From contig NZ_LR026983.1 in assembly GCF_900604345.1 (NCBI RefSeq), positions 1,674,001 through 1,738,000 of the forward strand: DNA of 64,000 nt, in the 5' to 3' direction. The first letter of the stretch is position 1, and each line of letters begins with the position of its first letter. A program made the position numbers and the translations under genes. The stretch comes from Maliibacterium massiliense. Its GTDB lineage: Bacteria > Bacillota > Clostridia > Christensenellales > Maliibacteriaceae. The notes beneath the pieces are model-generated. The model worked only from the letters and a program-made list of their open reading frames with translations. It was not told the origin of the DNA and ran no database searches. Below, piece by piece: positions 26,990 through 34,852 of the stretch.

Positions 26990-27015
26990 TTACACGTTTA
27001 TGCACTTGCTGTCCA
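26987..27015 (-). promoter_or_regulatory. Candidate lgt promoter
   Basis: On the minus strand TGGACA (27015-27010), 17-base spacer, TAACAT (26992-26987). The inverted repeat starts within the -10 box and covers the transcription start. Confidence 0.45.
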
Positions 27016-27044
27016 CTTGTTTTGCGCCGGCGCGGCGCGCGCGC

Positions 27045-27344
27045 TTAGTAGAGCGCGCCCAGGCCGCCCAGCGAAGCGCTCGCGCAGGCTGCGCAGGCAA
27101 CACAGGCGATCATGGTGAGAATCAGCAGGCCCAGTGCGATGATGGAAAGGACGATACCAGTGGTGGCCATGCCCGAGGGCTGCTCTTTTTTGGCCATGAT
27201 ACCCAGGATAAGGCCCACGATGGCGCAGGCAATGCCGATCCAGCCCATGACGACCGTCACGGAGAAGAGAACGCACACCAGCCCGACGATGCCAAGCACC
27301 ATGGACGCGATTGCCTTGCCGTTGGTTTTCTGTTGCTGTTGCAT
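27045..27344 (-). CDS. Small DUF4190-like membrane protein
   Basis: 99 residues from ATG 27344, with GGAGG about 9 bases upstream. A polar Gln-rich N-terminus leads to helices at about 12-45 and 58-85, with GKAIASMVLGIVGLV and SGMATTGIVLSIIAL as two similar halves. This is typical of DUF4190 proteins. A Cys/Ala-rich end follows (CVACAACASASLGG). Function unknown. It has its own promoter. Confidence 0.7.
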   Translation of the reverse strand: MQQQQKTNGKAIASMVLGIVGLVCVLFSVTVVMGWIGIACAIVGLILGIMAKKEQPSGMATTGIVLSIIALGLLILTMIACVACAACASASLGGLGALY

Positions 27345-27380
27345 GAGGATACCTCCACAAAAATTAATAAAATCACTTGT

Positions 27381-27409
27381 ATCGTAGCATTTAGACAAAA
27401 TGGTGTCAA
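27381..27409 (-). promoter_or_regulatory. Sigma-A promoter for the DUF4190-like gene
   Basis: On the minus strand a perfect TTGACA (27409-27404), 17-base spacer, TACGAT (27386-27381). Confidence 0.7.
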
Positions 27410-27612
27410 TGTCTGGATGGCAAAAAGTGTAGCAATGAGGAAGATTATTGAACGCCATTGGTTTTGCAACGATAAAAAATGAAAGAAAGAGCACATTTTG
27501 TTCACAAACATGAAAAAATATACGAGACGATCCAAACCGGATGCCTGTCGGTACACGCCGCGCGGCGCTTGTCTTCATGCCACAGATAACCATATGCTCT
27601 GCCCGTGCATAT

Positions 27613-28670
27613 TTAGACGTTGATCTTTTTTGACATTAACTCGGGGGAAAGGCTGTATAGCACCGCGTCGCGCGCGCTGATGCGGCCCGCCTGGTAGAGG
27701 GCGAGCAGGCTCGCGTTCATGCTGACCATGCCCTCGCCGCTCGAGGATGCGATGACGGAATCGATCTGGTGCACTTTGGATTCGCGGATCATGTTGCGGA
27801 TGGCGTTGTTGCACAGCATAATCTCAAAGGCGGGCACCACGCCGTGGTCCACGGTGGGAATCAGCTGCTGGGAGACCACTGCCTGCAGCACCATGGAGAG
27901 CTGCACCCGCACCTGCGCCTGCTGGTGCTCAGGAAACACGTCGATGATGCGGTCGATGGTGTTGGCGGCGCCCACGGTGTGCAGCGTGGAGAACACCAGA
28001 TGCCCCGTCTCCGCGGCGGTGAGCGCCACGTCGATGGTCTCATAATCGCGCATCTCGCCCAGCAGATCACGTCGGGCGACTGGCGCAGCGCCGCGCGCAG
28101 GGCCACCACGTAGCTCTCGGTATCGGTGGCGATCTCACGCTGGCTGATGATGCTCTTTTTGTGCCGGTGCAGGTACTCCAGCGGGTCCTCCAGGGTGATG
28201 ACGTGCAGGTTGCGCGTGGCGTTGATGCGATCCACAATGCAGGCAAGCGTGGTGGATTTGCCGCTGCCGGCCGAGCCGGTGATCAGCACCATGCCCTTGA
28301 GGCGCTGGCTCAAGTCCAGCACCGCCTCGGGGATGCCGATGGTGGCGGGGTCGGGCAGGCTGAAGGCCACCACGCGGATGACCGCGGCCAGCGAGCCGCG
28401 CTGCTTGTACACACTGACGCGAAAGCGGGAGACGCCCACCAGCGAAAAAGAAAAGTCGTCGTCCCCCCGCGCCAGCATGGACGAGGCGTCGCGGTGGGCC
28501 AGCTCATAAATGCCCAGCACCAGCACCTCGGTCTGTTCGGGCGCCAGGCGCGCCTCATCCAAGCGCTCGATGCTGTTGTTGATCTTAAAGGAAAGGGGCA
28601 GGCCCGCGATGATGAAGATATCCGACGCGTTCCTGTCCGCTGCCTGTTTAAGTATTTCCGCTAGCGCCAT
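27613..28670 (-). pseudogene. pilT: Type IV pilus retraction ATPase PilT, interrupted by one frameshift
   Basis: Two overlapping frames together cover a full PilT of about 350 residues. The first (from 28670) has Walker A GSAGSGKST (132-140) and ALRQSPDVI. It then goes out of frame exactly where PilT normally reads LxGEMRDYETI. The second frame continues with GEMRDYETIDVALTAAETGHLVFSTLHT to the end. Adding one C near 28064-28066 restores the protein. PilT powers pilus retraction. The rest of the gene is undamaged, so this is either a very recent mutation or a sequence error. It is the last gene of the minus-strand pilus operon. Confidence 0.8.
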
Positions 28671-28716
28671 GCTCAGCGACCTCCTCCGTGAAAATCATGC
28701 GCCATACCGCGACGGC

Positions 28717-29181
28717 TTACAGCCCCTGCAGGGGATCGGCAGGCGCTTGCCGCGGCTGCACCTGCACCTGGTAGCTGCGCGCCGCCACCGCGCCGGTGGG
28801 CCGGCCCGCGCCGTCCAGCGGCAGGGTATAGGCGGCCTGGAGCGTCTTGCCCGCGCCGATGGGCAGCGCGTAGGATACGCGCAACGCGCCGCCCATCACG
28901 GTATATTCCATGTCCGCGCCCTGCAGCACGCCTCGCCAGTCAGGCGCGGCGTCCATTTCCGCCAACAGCGCGGCAAGCCGCGTCTCGGCCTGCGCCTCGG
29001 CCGCATAGTAAGCCGCGCCCGCATCGGCGCTCTTGCGGGCCAGTTTGACGTCCGCACGAGCCGAGACCAGGCTCAGCGCGGCAAACGCCGTCAGGCACAG
29101 CACCACAAAAATCGCCAGGATGGAGACGCTGCCCACGCCAATGCCCATGGAGGGGGCGGCTTTCTGCGTACCGCGCTTCAT
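28717..29181 (-). CDS. Membrane-anchored pilus-operon protein of unknown function
   Basis: 154 residues from ATG 29181, with GGGGGG upstream; the longer frame to 29247 overlaps the previous gene. One hydrophobic helix (about 15-40: SVSILAIFVVLCLTAFAALSLVSA) is followed by an Ala/Glu-rich helix and an extracellular domain. The layout resembles PilX-like minor components, but I see no family signature. Its ATG overlaps the upstream TGA in an ATGA, so the two are translationally coupled. Confidence 0.65.
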   Translation of the reverse strand: MKRGTQKAAPSMGIGVGSVSILAIFVVLCLTAFAALSLVSARADVKLARKSADAGAAYYAAEAQAETRLAALLAEMDAAPDWRGVLQGADMEYTVMGGALRVSYALPIGAGKTLQAAYTLPLDGAGRPTGAVAARSYQVQVQPRQAPADPLQGL

Positions 29182-29615
29182 TGGACAGCCCCCCCCACAT
29201 ACTGCGCCAGCTGCAGTTGATAGATTTGCGCGCCGTCTGCGCGGCATATCTCGATGCGCGTCTGCTGCAGTCCCTGCACCGTCTCACAGCGCACCTGCAG
29301 CGTGTACGCGCCGGCGTGCGCGTCGCGCGTGGGTTGCCAGTTGGCGTCAAAGAGCACGCAGAGCGTGCCGTCCTGCGCGCGCGCCGCGCCCAGCAGGCGC
29401 GCCGCCTGGGTTTGATCGCCGCATGCGGCCTGCACGCACTCGGCGGCAGACTGGGCCTGCAGCGTGGCCTGCGTCAGCTCCGTGCCCTGGCGCGCGGCGA
29501 TGTGCGCCTGGGCAAAGAGGTTGACGCACACGCCTGCGGCCAGCGCAAAGAACAAAATGACGATCAGCAGCTCCAGCAGAAACAAGCTGGCGCGGGATTT
29601 GGCGCGGGTCTGCAT
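29178..29615 (-). CDS. Pseudopilin-like protein with atypical cleavage site
   Basis: 145 residues. After a short basic leader, RASLFLLELLIVILFF resembles the pilin motif G-F-T-L-I-E-L-L-I-V. The conserved Glu is at position +5, but Ser replaces the usual Gly before the cleavage site. Processing by a standard prepilin peptidase is therefore uncertain. The rest has two cysteines spaced as in small disulfide loops (QSAAECVQAACGD). It sits in the middle of the pilus operon and overlaps the next gene by 4 bases. Confidence 0.65.
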   Translation of the reverse strand: MQTRAKSRASLFLLELLIVILFFALAAGVCVNLFAQAHIAARQGTELTQATLQAQSAAECVQAACGDQTQAARLLGAARAQDGTLCVLFDANWQPTRDAHAGAYTLQVRCETVQGLQQTRIEICRADGAQIYQLQLAQYVGGAVQ

Positions 29616-29618
29616 GCC

Positions 29619-30104
29619 TTACGCACCCCCTTGCGCAGCGCGCAACAGCGCGCTGGAGATATGCTGGCTGCTGTCAATTACCTCGACGCGCACAAGGTTT
29701 GGCGTCTCCTGTTTCAGCGAAAAGCCGGCAAGCGCCATGATGCGCTGCCCGTCGCCCGCCTTGACCGGGGTGCCGGCGCGCACGCTCACCTCGCAGAGCG
29801 CGCCGTCCGCGGCGTAGATCCACGTCTCATAGGTATCCCCGTTTACGCGCTGGCGCAGCACCAGGGCGTCCCCGCCGTCCACCTGCCCCACCGACACGCC
29901 CTGCGCGCCCATCTGGCGCACCTTCTGCGTGATGTAGAGAAGCGAGGTGCGCAGCTCGTAGTTGCGCGTCATGTCCGCGTTGACGTTTTTATACACGTTT
30001 GCGCCCAGCAACACCACAAGCAGCACTGTCACCACCAACACGCAGAACAGCGCCAGCGCAAAGAAGATATCCATCATGTGCGTACGGGATTGCTGCAAGA
30101 GCAC
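29619..30104 (-). CDS. DUF4860-like membrane-anchored protein
   Basis: 161 residues from a GTG with AAAGGGG upstream. The N-terminus HMMDIFFALALFCVLVVTVLLVVLLGANVY is one membrane helix typical of the DUF4860 group found in clostridial pilus-like clusters. The outer domain is beta-rich (TYETWIYAADGALCEVSVRAG). Its role is unknown, probably a minor pilus or secretion component. Confidence 0.65.
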   Translation of the reverse strand: MLLQQSRTHMMDIFFALALFCVLVVTVLLVVLLGANVYKNVNADMTRNYELRTSLLYITQKVRQMGAQGVSVGQVDGGDALVLRQRVNGDTYETWIYAADGALCEVSVRAGTPVKAGDGQRIMALAGFSLKQETPNLVRVEVIDSSQHISSALLRAAQGGA

Positions 30105-30122
30105 GCGCGCCCCTTTCCCTGT

Positions 30123-30452
30123 TTATTTAAAGAATACCGATATCTGGGGCATGATGTTACTGCCCAGCGCCTGGTAGTGGTAGACGAATTTGTCGCGCTC
30201 CAGGATCAGGCCATACTGTCCGGCCAGCACCTCCAGATTCGCGGGGTAGTAGCCCTCGATGGCGTAATGCTGCACGCAGGCGCGCTCTACCGCCTGTTGG
30301 GCGGCGCGCAGCTGCGCCTCGCGCGCGCCCTGGGAGACGCTGCCCACGCCAAAGAGCACAAAGGCCAGCAGCAGCGCGAATACGAGCATTGGCGCAAGCA
30401 CGCCTGCACGATTTGTGCGGGTCCGTGCCCGGGATTGAAATGCCTTGCTCAT
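30123..30452 (-). CDS. Small membrane-anchored pilus-operon protein
   Basis: 109 residues. One helix (about 17-40: GVLAPMLVFALLLAFVLFGVGSV) is followed by an amphipathic helix and EGYYPANLEVLAGQYGLIL, a pattern also seen in small pseudopilin-like proteins. It lacks the pilin Glu motif. Its ATG overlaps the stop of pilC by 4 bases. Function unknown. Confidence 0.6.
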   Translation of the reverse strand: MSKAFQSRARTRTNRAGVLAPMLVFALLLAFVLFGVGSVSQGAREAQLRAAQQAVERACVQHYAIEGYYPANLEVLAGQYGLILERDKFVYHYQALGSNIMPQISVFFK

Positions 30453-31486
30453 ATCGAGGACATCACCCCCATCAGCGGCAGGATGACCGAAAGCAGGATC
30501 ATTCCCACCAGCACCGAGAGCACCGCAACGATGGTGGGCTCAATGGCGGAGATGATGCGCGCAAGGCGCGATTCGATCTCCTCCTCGTAGAGGGCGGCAA
30601 TGTGCCCCATCACGTCCTCCACGCTGCCCGTGCGAAAGCCCACAGCGATCATGCCGGCATACAGGCCGGAAAAGAGGTTTGTGCGCGTGAGCGCGTCGGC
30701 AAAGCCCGCGCCCTGCGCCATCAGCTCCTTGGCGTGGGCGATGCGCGCCTGCGTGGCGGCGTCGTTGACAAGCTGGGCGGTCATGTCAAGCGCGGTATCG
30801 ATGTCCATGCCGCTGCCGACCATCAGCGCCATGCCCGAGGCAAAGCGCCCGTGCACCATGGCTTCGTGCAGGCGGCGGAACAAGCGCGCCCCCATGCGCG
30901 CAAGCAGCGCGCGGCCGCCGCGGCTGAAGCGCAGCGCGGCCAGCAGCAGCGCGAGCGCGGCCAGCAGGCCCAGCAGCCAGGCGGCATTGGCGGAAAGCGC
31001 GCTTCCAAAGTGCATCAGCCCCAGCGCAAAGGGGGAAAGGTCGCTGCCCAACTGCTGGAACACCTGCTGGAACACGGGCAGCACGCGGATGACGAGCACC
31101 AGCACCACCACCAGCATCACGCCCACCATGATGGCGGGGTAGGTGACGGCGCTTTTGATGCTCTGCTCCATCTGGCGGTTGCGCGCATAATAGGCGCTCA
31201 AGGAGCGCAGCACCTCGTCCAGCCGGCCGGATGCTTCGCCGACGCGCACCATGTCCACCATGTACTTGGGAAAGCGGCCGCTTGTCTCCAGCGCGACGGC
31301 CAACGCCGCGCCCTCCTCCACCGAGGCGAGCAGCGCGTCCAGCACCGCGCGCGTGGCGCGGTCCTGCGCGTCCTGCCGCATGATGGATAACCCCTCGCCA
31401 AAGGGGATGCCTGCCTTGCTGATGAGCGATAATTGATCGCAGAAGCCCGCGATCTCACTGTTTGTCAGATAGGATTTCTTCGCCAT
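30449..31486 (-). CDS. pilC: Type IV pilus / type II secretion inner-membrane platform protein
   Basis: 345 residues with the two repeated T2SSF domains of the GspF/PilC family. The first is near residues 10-130 (CDQLSLISKAGIPFGEGL, GRFPKYMVDMVRVGEASGRLDEVL). The second is near 215-335 (FASGMALMVGSGMDIDTALD, AVGFRTGSVEDVM). Three membrane helices are in the expected places. It anchors the assembly and retraction ATPases. No pilB-type assembly ATPase or prepilin peptidase is in the window. Confidence 0.9.
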   Translation of the reverse strand: MAKKSYLTNSEIAGFCDQLSLISKAGIPFGEGLSIMRQDAQDRATRAVLDALLASVEEGAALAVALETSGRFPKYMVDMVRVGEASGRLDEVLRSLSAYYARNRQMEQSIKSAVTYPAIMVGVMLVVVLVLVIRVLPVFQQVFQQLGSDLSPFALGLMHFGSALSANAAWLLGLLAALALLLAALRFSRGGRALLARMGARLFRRLHEAMVHGRFASGMALMVGSGMDIDTALDMTAQLVNDAATQARIAHAKELMAQGAGFADALTRTNLFSGLYAGMIAVGFRTGSVEDVMGHIAALYEEEIESRLARIISAIEPTIVAVLSVLVGMILLSVILPLMGVMSSI

Positions 31487-31522
31487 GGGCGTCTTTTCGC
31501 CTCCCGATGCACGCGCATCATC

Positions 31523-32482
31523 TCAATAGAAGTACATTGCGTTGTACTGGGTACCGTCGCCCACATAGGCGTTGGACCCGCTGGCGGCAAATGTGGGGTC
31601 CATGCGCACCCACGCGGTGCCGTCAAATTCAATGACCTTGTTGACCCAGCCCACGCCCTGGATGTGCACGTTGATCCACGCGTGGTACGCCTTGCCCGCG
31701 TAGCCCACCACCAGCTGGGTGGGGATGCGCTGGGAACGCAGCATGGTGGCTGAGAGTGCCGCGTAGTCAAAACAGATGCCTTTGCCCCGGGCAAGCACCT
31801 CGTCCACGTGGGGCAGGTAGCCGGTGGGGATGTCCTCGGCCAGGTCGTAATCATAGGCGATGTGCTCGATGATGTAGTTGTACACCCGCTGCACCACGTC
31901 CAGGTCGCTGGACGCGCCCGCGGCCAGCGCCGCGCCCTCGGCGACGGCCTGGCTCTCCGGCGTAAAGTTTACATACTGGTTGGGATAGAGGTAGGGCAGG
32001 AATTCGTTCTCCAGCGCCACGGTCAACGTGGCGCCGAACGCCTGGCTGTAGGAAGTGCCCTGGATATTTTCGTAAACATTTACAATATATTCCCCGTCGC
32101 CGTCGCTGAAGGGGAATACCTCAAAGTCTCCCGAAGTGCTGAGCGCGTAGGTATAGGTGGCGCTGCCCTGGCGGGTGATCTGCACCATTACCTTGGGATT
32201 GTCCCCGCTGTAGCGCACCATCACGTACCCCTGCGAGACGTTGGAGGCGTCGATGCGCACCCGATCGTTGCCCAGCACCTGCGCACCCGAGGCCTCGGGC
32301 ACCAGCACCTGGGGCGTAGCGTCCCGCGTGCCTGTGCCGGGTGAGGCCGCATCGGCGCTGCCCTGCGGCGCACTGGACGACGGGTGCTGCGCCGCCGCGC
32401 CGCACGCATACAGGGGTGTGGCAATCAGCAGCAATAAAAAAAGGGAGAACGCGATGCGTCTATGCAGTTTTTTCAAACCCAC
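31523..32482 (-). CDS. Transglutaminase-like lipoprotein
   Basis: 319 residues from GTG 32482. A signal peptide ends at a lipobox-like LYAC (Cys 27), and a Ser/Ala/Gly-rich linker follows. Residues about 195-300 are a transglutaminase-like cysteine peptidase fold with Cys237 (GKGICFDY), His267 (YHAWINV) and Asp295 (MDPTF), all present. It should be on the outer face of the membrane, cutting or cross-linking proteins or wall peptides. It is the first gene of the pilus operon, 36 bases before pilC. Confidence 0.8.
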   Translation of the reverse strand: MGLKKLHRRIAFSLFLLLLIATPLYACGAAAQHPSSSAPQGSADAASPGTGTRDATPQVLVPEASGAQVLGNDRVRIDASNVSQGYVMVRYSGDNPKVMVQITRQGSATYTYALSTSGDFEVFPFSDGDGEYIVNVYENIQGTSYSQAFGATLTVALENEFLPYLYPNQYVNFTPESQAVAEGAALAAGASSDLDVVQRVYNYIIEHIAYDYDLAEDIPTGYLPHVDEVLARGKGICFDYAALSATMLRSQRIPTQLVVGYAGKAYHAWINVHIQGVGWVNKVIEFDGTAWVRMDPTFAASGSNAYVGDGTQYNAMYFY

Positions 32483-32659
32483 GCGGCCCCCTTTTCACTT
32501 ATGTGTGCCTGCACTGCACCCGGCAACGCATATATGCCGTCTTTCCTGTAGTCGAGTTATTATTATAGTAGATCTCGGTCGCGCAGACGCGCCGTCCCCC
32601 GTGCAGCACAATTCACTATCAAAAATTAGTGTAGCAGAATAGAATTATCGTGTAAAGCA

Positions 32660-32668
32660 TGTTATAAT
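32660..32668 (+). promoter_or_regulatory. Extended -10 promoter upstream of the BTAD regulator
   Basis: TGTTATAAT is a TGn extended -10. It would give a leader of about 270 bases containing the hairpin, the inverted repeat and the terminator. Confidence 0.45.
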
Positions 32669-32794
32669 CTGTCTGATAGCGCAATACTCTATCATAATTG
32701 TTGTAACGAAGTCACTATTTGCCCTATTTACTGGGCAAAAGGGGAGAATATTGCGACCGATCATTGTAAAAGCGATGGACGGGGTGCAATAACT

Positions 32795-32902
32795 TGTACC
32801 TTTTTATCCAGCCTAGGTACATCCTAAAACTGCATCATATGTGCCTTAAAACGCCTATTCGGGGCGTTTTTTTTGTGTCCAAAACTCGGATAAAAAGGTA
32901 CA
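32795..32902. repeat. 15-bp inverted repeat bracketing a terminator
   Basis: TGTACCTTTTTATCC (32795-32809) and its exact complement (32888-32902), 78 bases apart, with the intrinsic terminator between them. It could be a long-range RNA stem or the ends of a 108-bp MITE-like element. No target-site duplication is visible. Confidence 0.7.
32848..32874 (+). terminator. Intrinsic terminator in the leader of the BTAD gene
   Basis: AAAACGCC (32848-32855) pairs with GGCGTTTT (32863-32870), and the T run continues to 32874. It lies about 70 bases upstream of the regulator start, so transcription from the upstream promoter must pass it. Confidence 0.7.
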
Positions 32903-32943
32903 CGATAATTTCCTGCAGATGGGATGGTTTTGTGGAAAACGCA

Positions 32944-34161
32944 ATGTTGCAAGTAAAAATGCTGGGTGGTTTCTCCATCAAATGGGGCGATACGTCCGTC
33001 ATTTCCGAGCACGGGCGGGAAAACAAGGTGACGCATTTAATCGAGTATCTGCTGGTCAACCGCAAACGGTCCGTGCCGCAGGAGGAACTGATCGACGTGC
33101 TGCTGGCGGGGGACGACAGCGACAATCCCGTCAACGTGCTAAAAAACATCGTGTACCGCGCGCGCAAGTTGTTTTCCGCCGCGGGTATGCCGGATAAAGC
33201 GTATATTTACAGAAAAAACGGAGCGTACGGCTTTAGTAGCGACCTGCCGTGCGAGGTCGATGTGGAGCGCTTTGAGGCGCAGCTGGCGCGCGCGCGCAGG
33301 GAAGGCGCGCAGGGCCTTGCCGCCTGCCTGGAGGCCATTGCAATCTACCGGGGCGATTTTTTGCCCAGGGGCTACGGCGTGGACTGGGTTGTGCCGCGCA
33401 TGGTGCGCTACCAGAACATGTACCAGGACTGCGTGCTGGAGGCGTGCAAAACGCTGCGGGCGCGGGGCAGGGGACAGGAGGCGCTGCATATCATCGATCA
33501 GGCCATCGCGCTGTATCCGACGTTTGAAGCGTTTCGCATCCAGCGCATGGAATGCCTCTATGAGATGAAGCGCATCAAGGATGCGATTGTGGAGTATGAG
33601 GCTGCGGCGGCGATGCTCTTTGACGAGCTGGGCGTCAACCCCTCCCAGCAGCTGCGAGATCTTTACCTTAAGGTGACCACCGGCCTGGAGGAGCTCGCGC
33701 TCTCGCTGGACGATATCCTGGAGGAGCTGGCTGACGACGATTTGCAGCAGCCCGGCGCGTTTTACTGCAACTTCCCCATGTTCAGCAATACATACCGGTT
33801 TGTGACGCGCCATATGGCGCGCAGCGGTCAGTCTGCCTTTGTCATGCTGTGCACGCTTAGCGACGGCGAGGGGACCACATTGGCGCGCGGGCGCAGCTGC
33901 GAGGCGGCGCAGGTCTTCCACCGCACGGTGCGCGCGGCGCTGCGCCGCAGCGATGTGTACACCCGCTACAGCCCGTCGCAGTTCCTGGTGCTGCTGATGA
34001 ACATTAACCAGGAAAACTGCAAAATGGTTGCGGGACGCATGGAGGTCCTCTTCAGGAAGTTTGTGCGGGGCAAGGGGTTGCGGCTGGAGATGAAGGCCAA
34101 ATCTGCGGTGGCGCTGCAGTGCCGCGAGGACGCGCTGCCGCAGAGCGATTTGCAGTGGTAA
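32944..34161 (+). CDS. BTAD/SARP-like transcriptional regulator with degenerate GGDEF-like C-terminus
   Basis: 405 residues from ATG 32944; GTG 32932 is an alternative, both with weak ribosome sites. Residues 1-95 resemble the OmpR-type winged helix of SARP proteins (MLQVKMLGGFSIKWGD). About 100-245 is the bacterial transcriptional activator domain with TPR-like helices (EALHIIDQAIALYPTFEAFRIQRMECL in part). About 260-400 resembles a nucleotide-cyclase fold: RRSDVYTRYSPSQFLVLL is laid out like a GGDEF active-site strand but with SPSQF in place of GGDEF, so no catalysis is expected. It probably controls the two genes downstream. Confidence 0.8.
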   Translation: MLQVKMLGGFSIKWGDTSVISEHGRENKVTHLIEYLLVNRKRSVPQEELIDVLLAGDDSDNPVNVLKNIVYRARKLFSAAGMPDKAYIYRKNGAYGFSSDLPCEVDVERFEAQLARARREGAQGLAACLEAIAIYRGDFLPRGYGVDWVVPRMVRYQNMYQDCVLEACKTLRARGRGQEALHIIDQAIALYPTFEAFRIQRMECLYEMKRIKDAIVEYEAAAAMLFDELGVNPSQQLRDLYLKVTTGLEELALSLDDILEELADDDLQQPGAFYCNFPMFSNTYRFVTRHMARSGQSAFVMLCTLSDGEGTTLARGRSCEAAQVFHRTVRAALRRSDVYTRYSPSQFLVLLMNINQENCKMVAGRMEVLFRKFVRGKGLRLEMKAKSAVALQCREDALPQSDLQW

Positions 34162-34186
34162 CATAGGCGCGGGTGGCGCATTGGGT

Positions 34187-34216
34187 GCGCGGGGGCATTG
34201 CCCCCGCGCTTTTTTA
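34187..34216 (+). terminator. Terminator after the BTAD gene
   Basis: A 9-bp all-GC stem (34187-34195 with 34201-34209), loop CATTG, then a T run to 34216. Confidence 0.85.
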
Positions 34217-34344
34217 TTGCCTCGGCGGACAAGGTAGCCTCAACTGTTTCAAAATTTGTTCCACATAATCCCAAACTATGACCAAACCTGAGACCTTCAA
34301 TTTCTATACTGAGGGTAACATCGGGCAGGAAAGGGAGAGACCAC

Positions 34345-34797
34345 GTGATAGAAACCTTGTGGATTGCGGGTCGCGCACCCAACACAGTGGTCATCTGTAT
34401 CGACGCCTACACGCCGCATCATCTCAGCGGCCGGGCGTATCCCATGGCGGGGGAGGCCCCGATTGCATTCAACGAGGCCTACCGCATGGTACTGGATATC
34501 GATGACGCGCTCGACCACTACGGCGGACCACAGGCGTCCACGGCAAGACGGCGCTTCGGTAAGGCAGCGCAGCCTGATGGCGTGGAAAAGGAGGAGATGC
34601 CTTTGGATCAAGAAATGCACGAACAGCCCGTCAAGGGCGAGCGAGCGACCTTTGTGGTACAGATCCAGTACCGGCAGAATGCGACCTGGCAAGGGCAGGT
34701 CCTCTGGGCGGAAAAGGATGAACGCAAGGCGTTCCGCAGCGCGCTGGAGCTGCTGAAGCTCATCGATAGCGCGCTGGATGAACCCAATACCACCTAA
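34345..34797 (+). CDS. Protein of unknown function paired with the giant surface protein
   Basis: 150 residues from GTG 34345, with GGGAGAG upstream. No signal peptide or membrane segment. The C-terminal 50 residues (FVVQIQYRQNATWQGQVLW, then ALELLKLIDSAL) form a compact beta-beta-helix pattern that looks conserved. The N-terminal half is separate and variable-looking. I cannot assign a function. It lies between the BTAD regulator and the 2250-residue surface protein, 55 bases before the latter with no terminator, so cotranscription is likely. Confidence 0.7.
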   Translation: MIETLWIAGRAPNTVVICIDAYTPHHLSGRAYPMAGEAPIAFNEAYRMVLDIDDALDHYGGPQASTARRRFGKAAQPDGVEKEEMPLDQEMHEQPVKGERATFVVQIQYRQNATWQGQVLWAEKDERKAFRSALELLKLIDSALDEPNTT

Positions 34798-34852
34798 AGC
34801 GGAAGGAACAGCAATACACGCGATATTGTATGGAAGTGGAGGATGAAGAAGT

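Larger units (their letters stand above)
32483..32943. other. AT-richer divergent region between the pilus operon and the BTAD regulator
   Basis: About 460 bases with lower GC than its surroundings. It contains an extended -10 on the plus strand, a TTTGCCC/GGGCAAA hairpin (32718-32739), a 15-bp inverted repeat and a terminator nested in it. A TATAAT (32562-32567) on the minus strand could serve the pilus operon but has no -35. No gene is visible. Confidence 0.6.

Noticed and set aside
32718..32800. A c-di-GMP-type riboswitch ahead of the BTAD regulator
   Set aside because: GGGCAAA is present, but the other conserved parts of the GEMM-I pattern are not.
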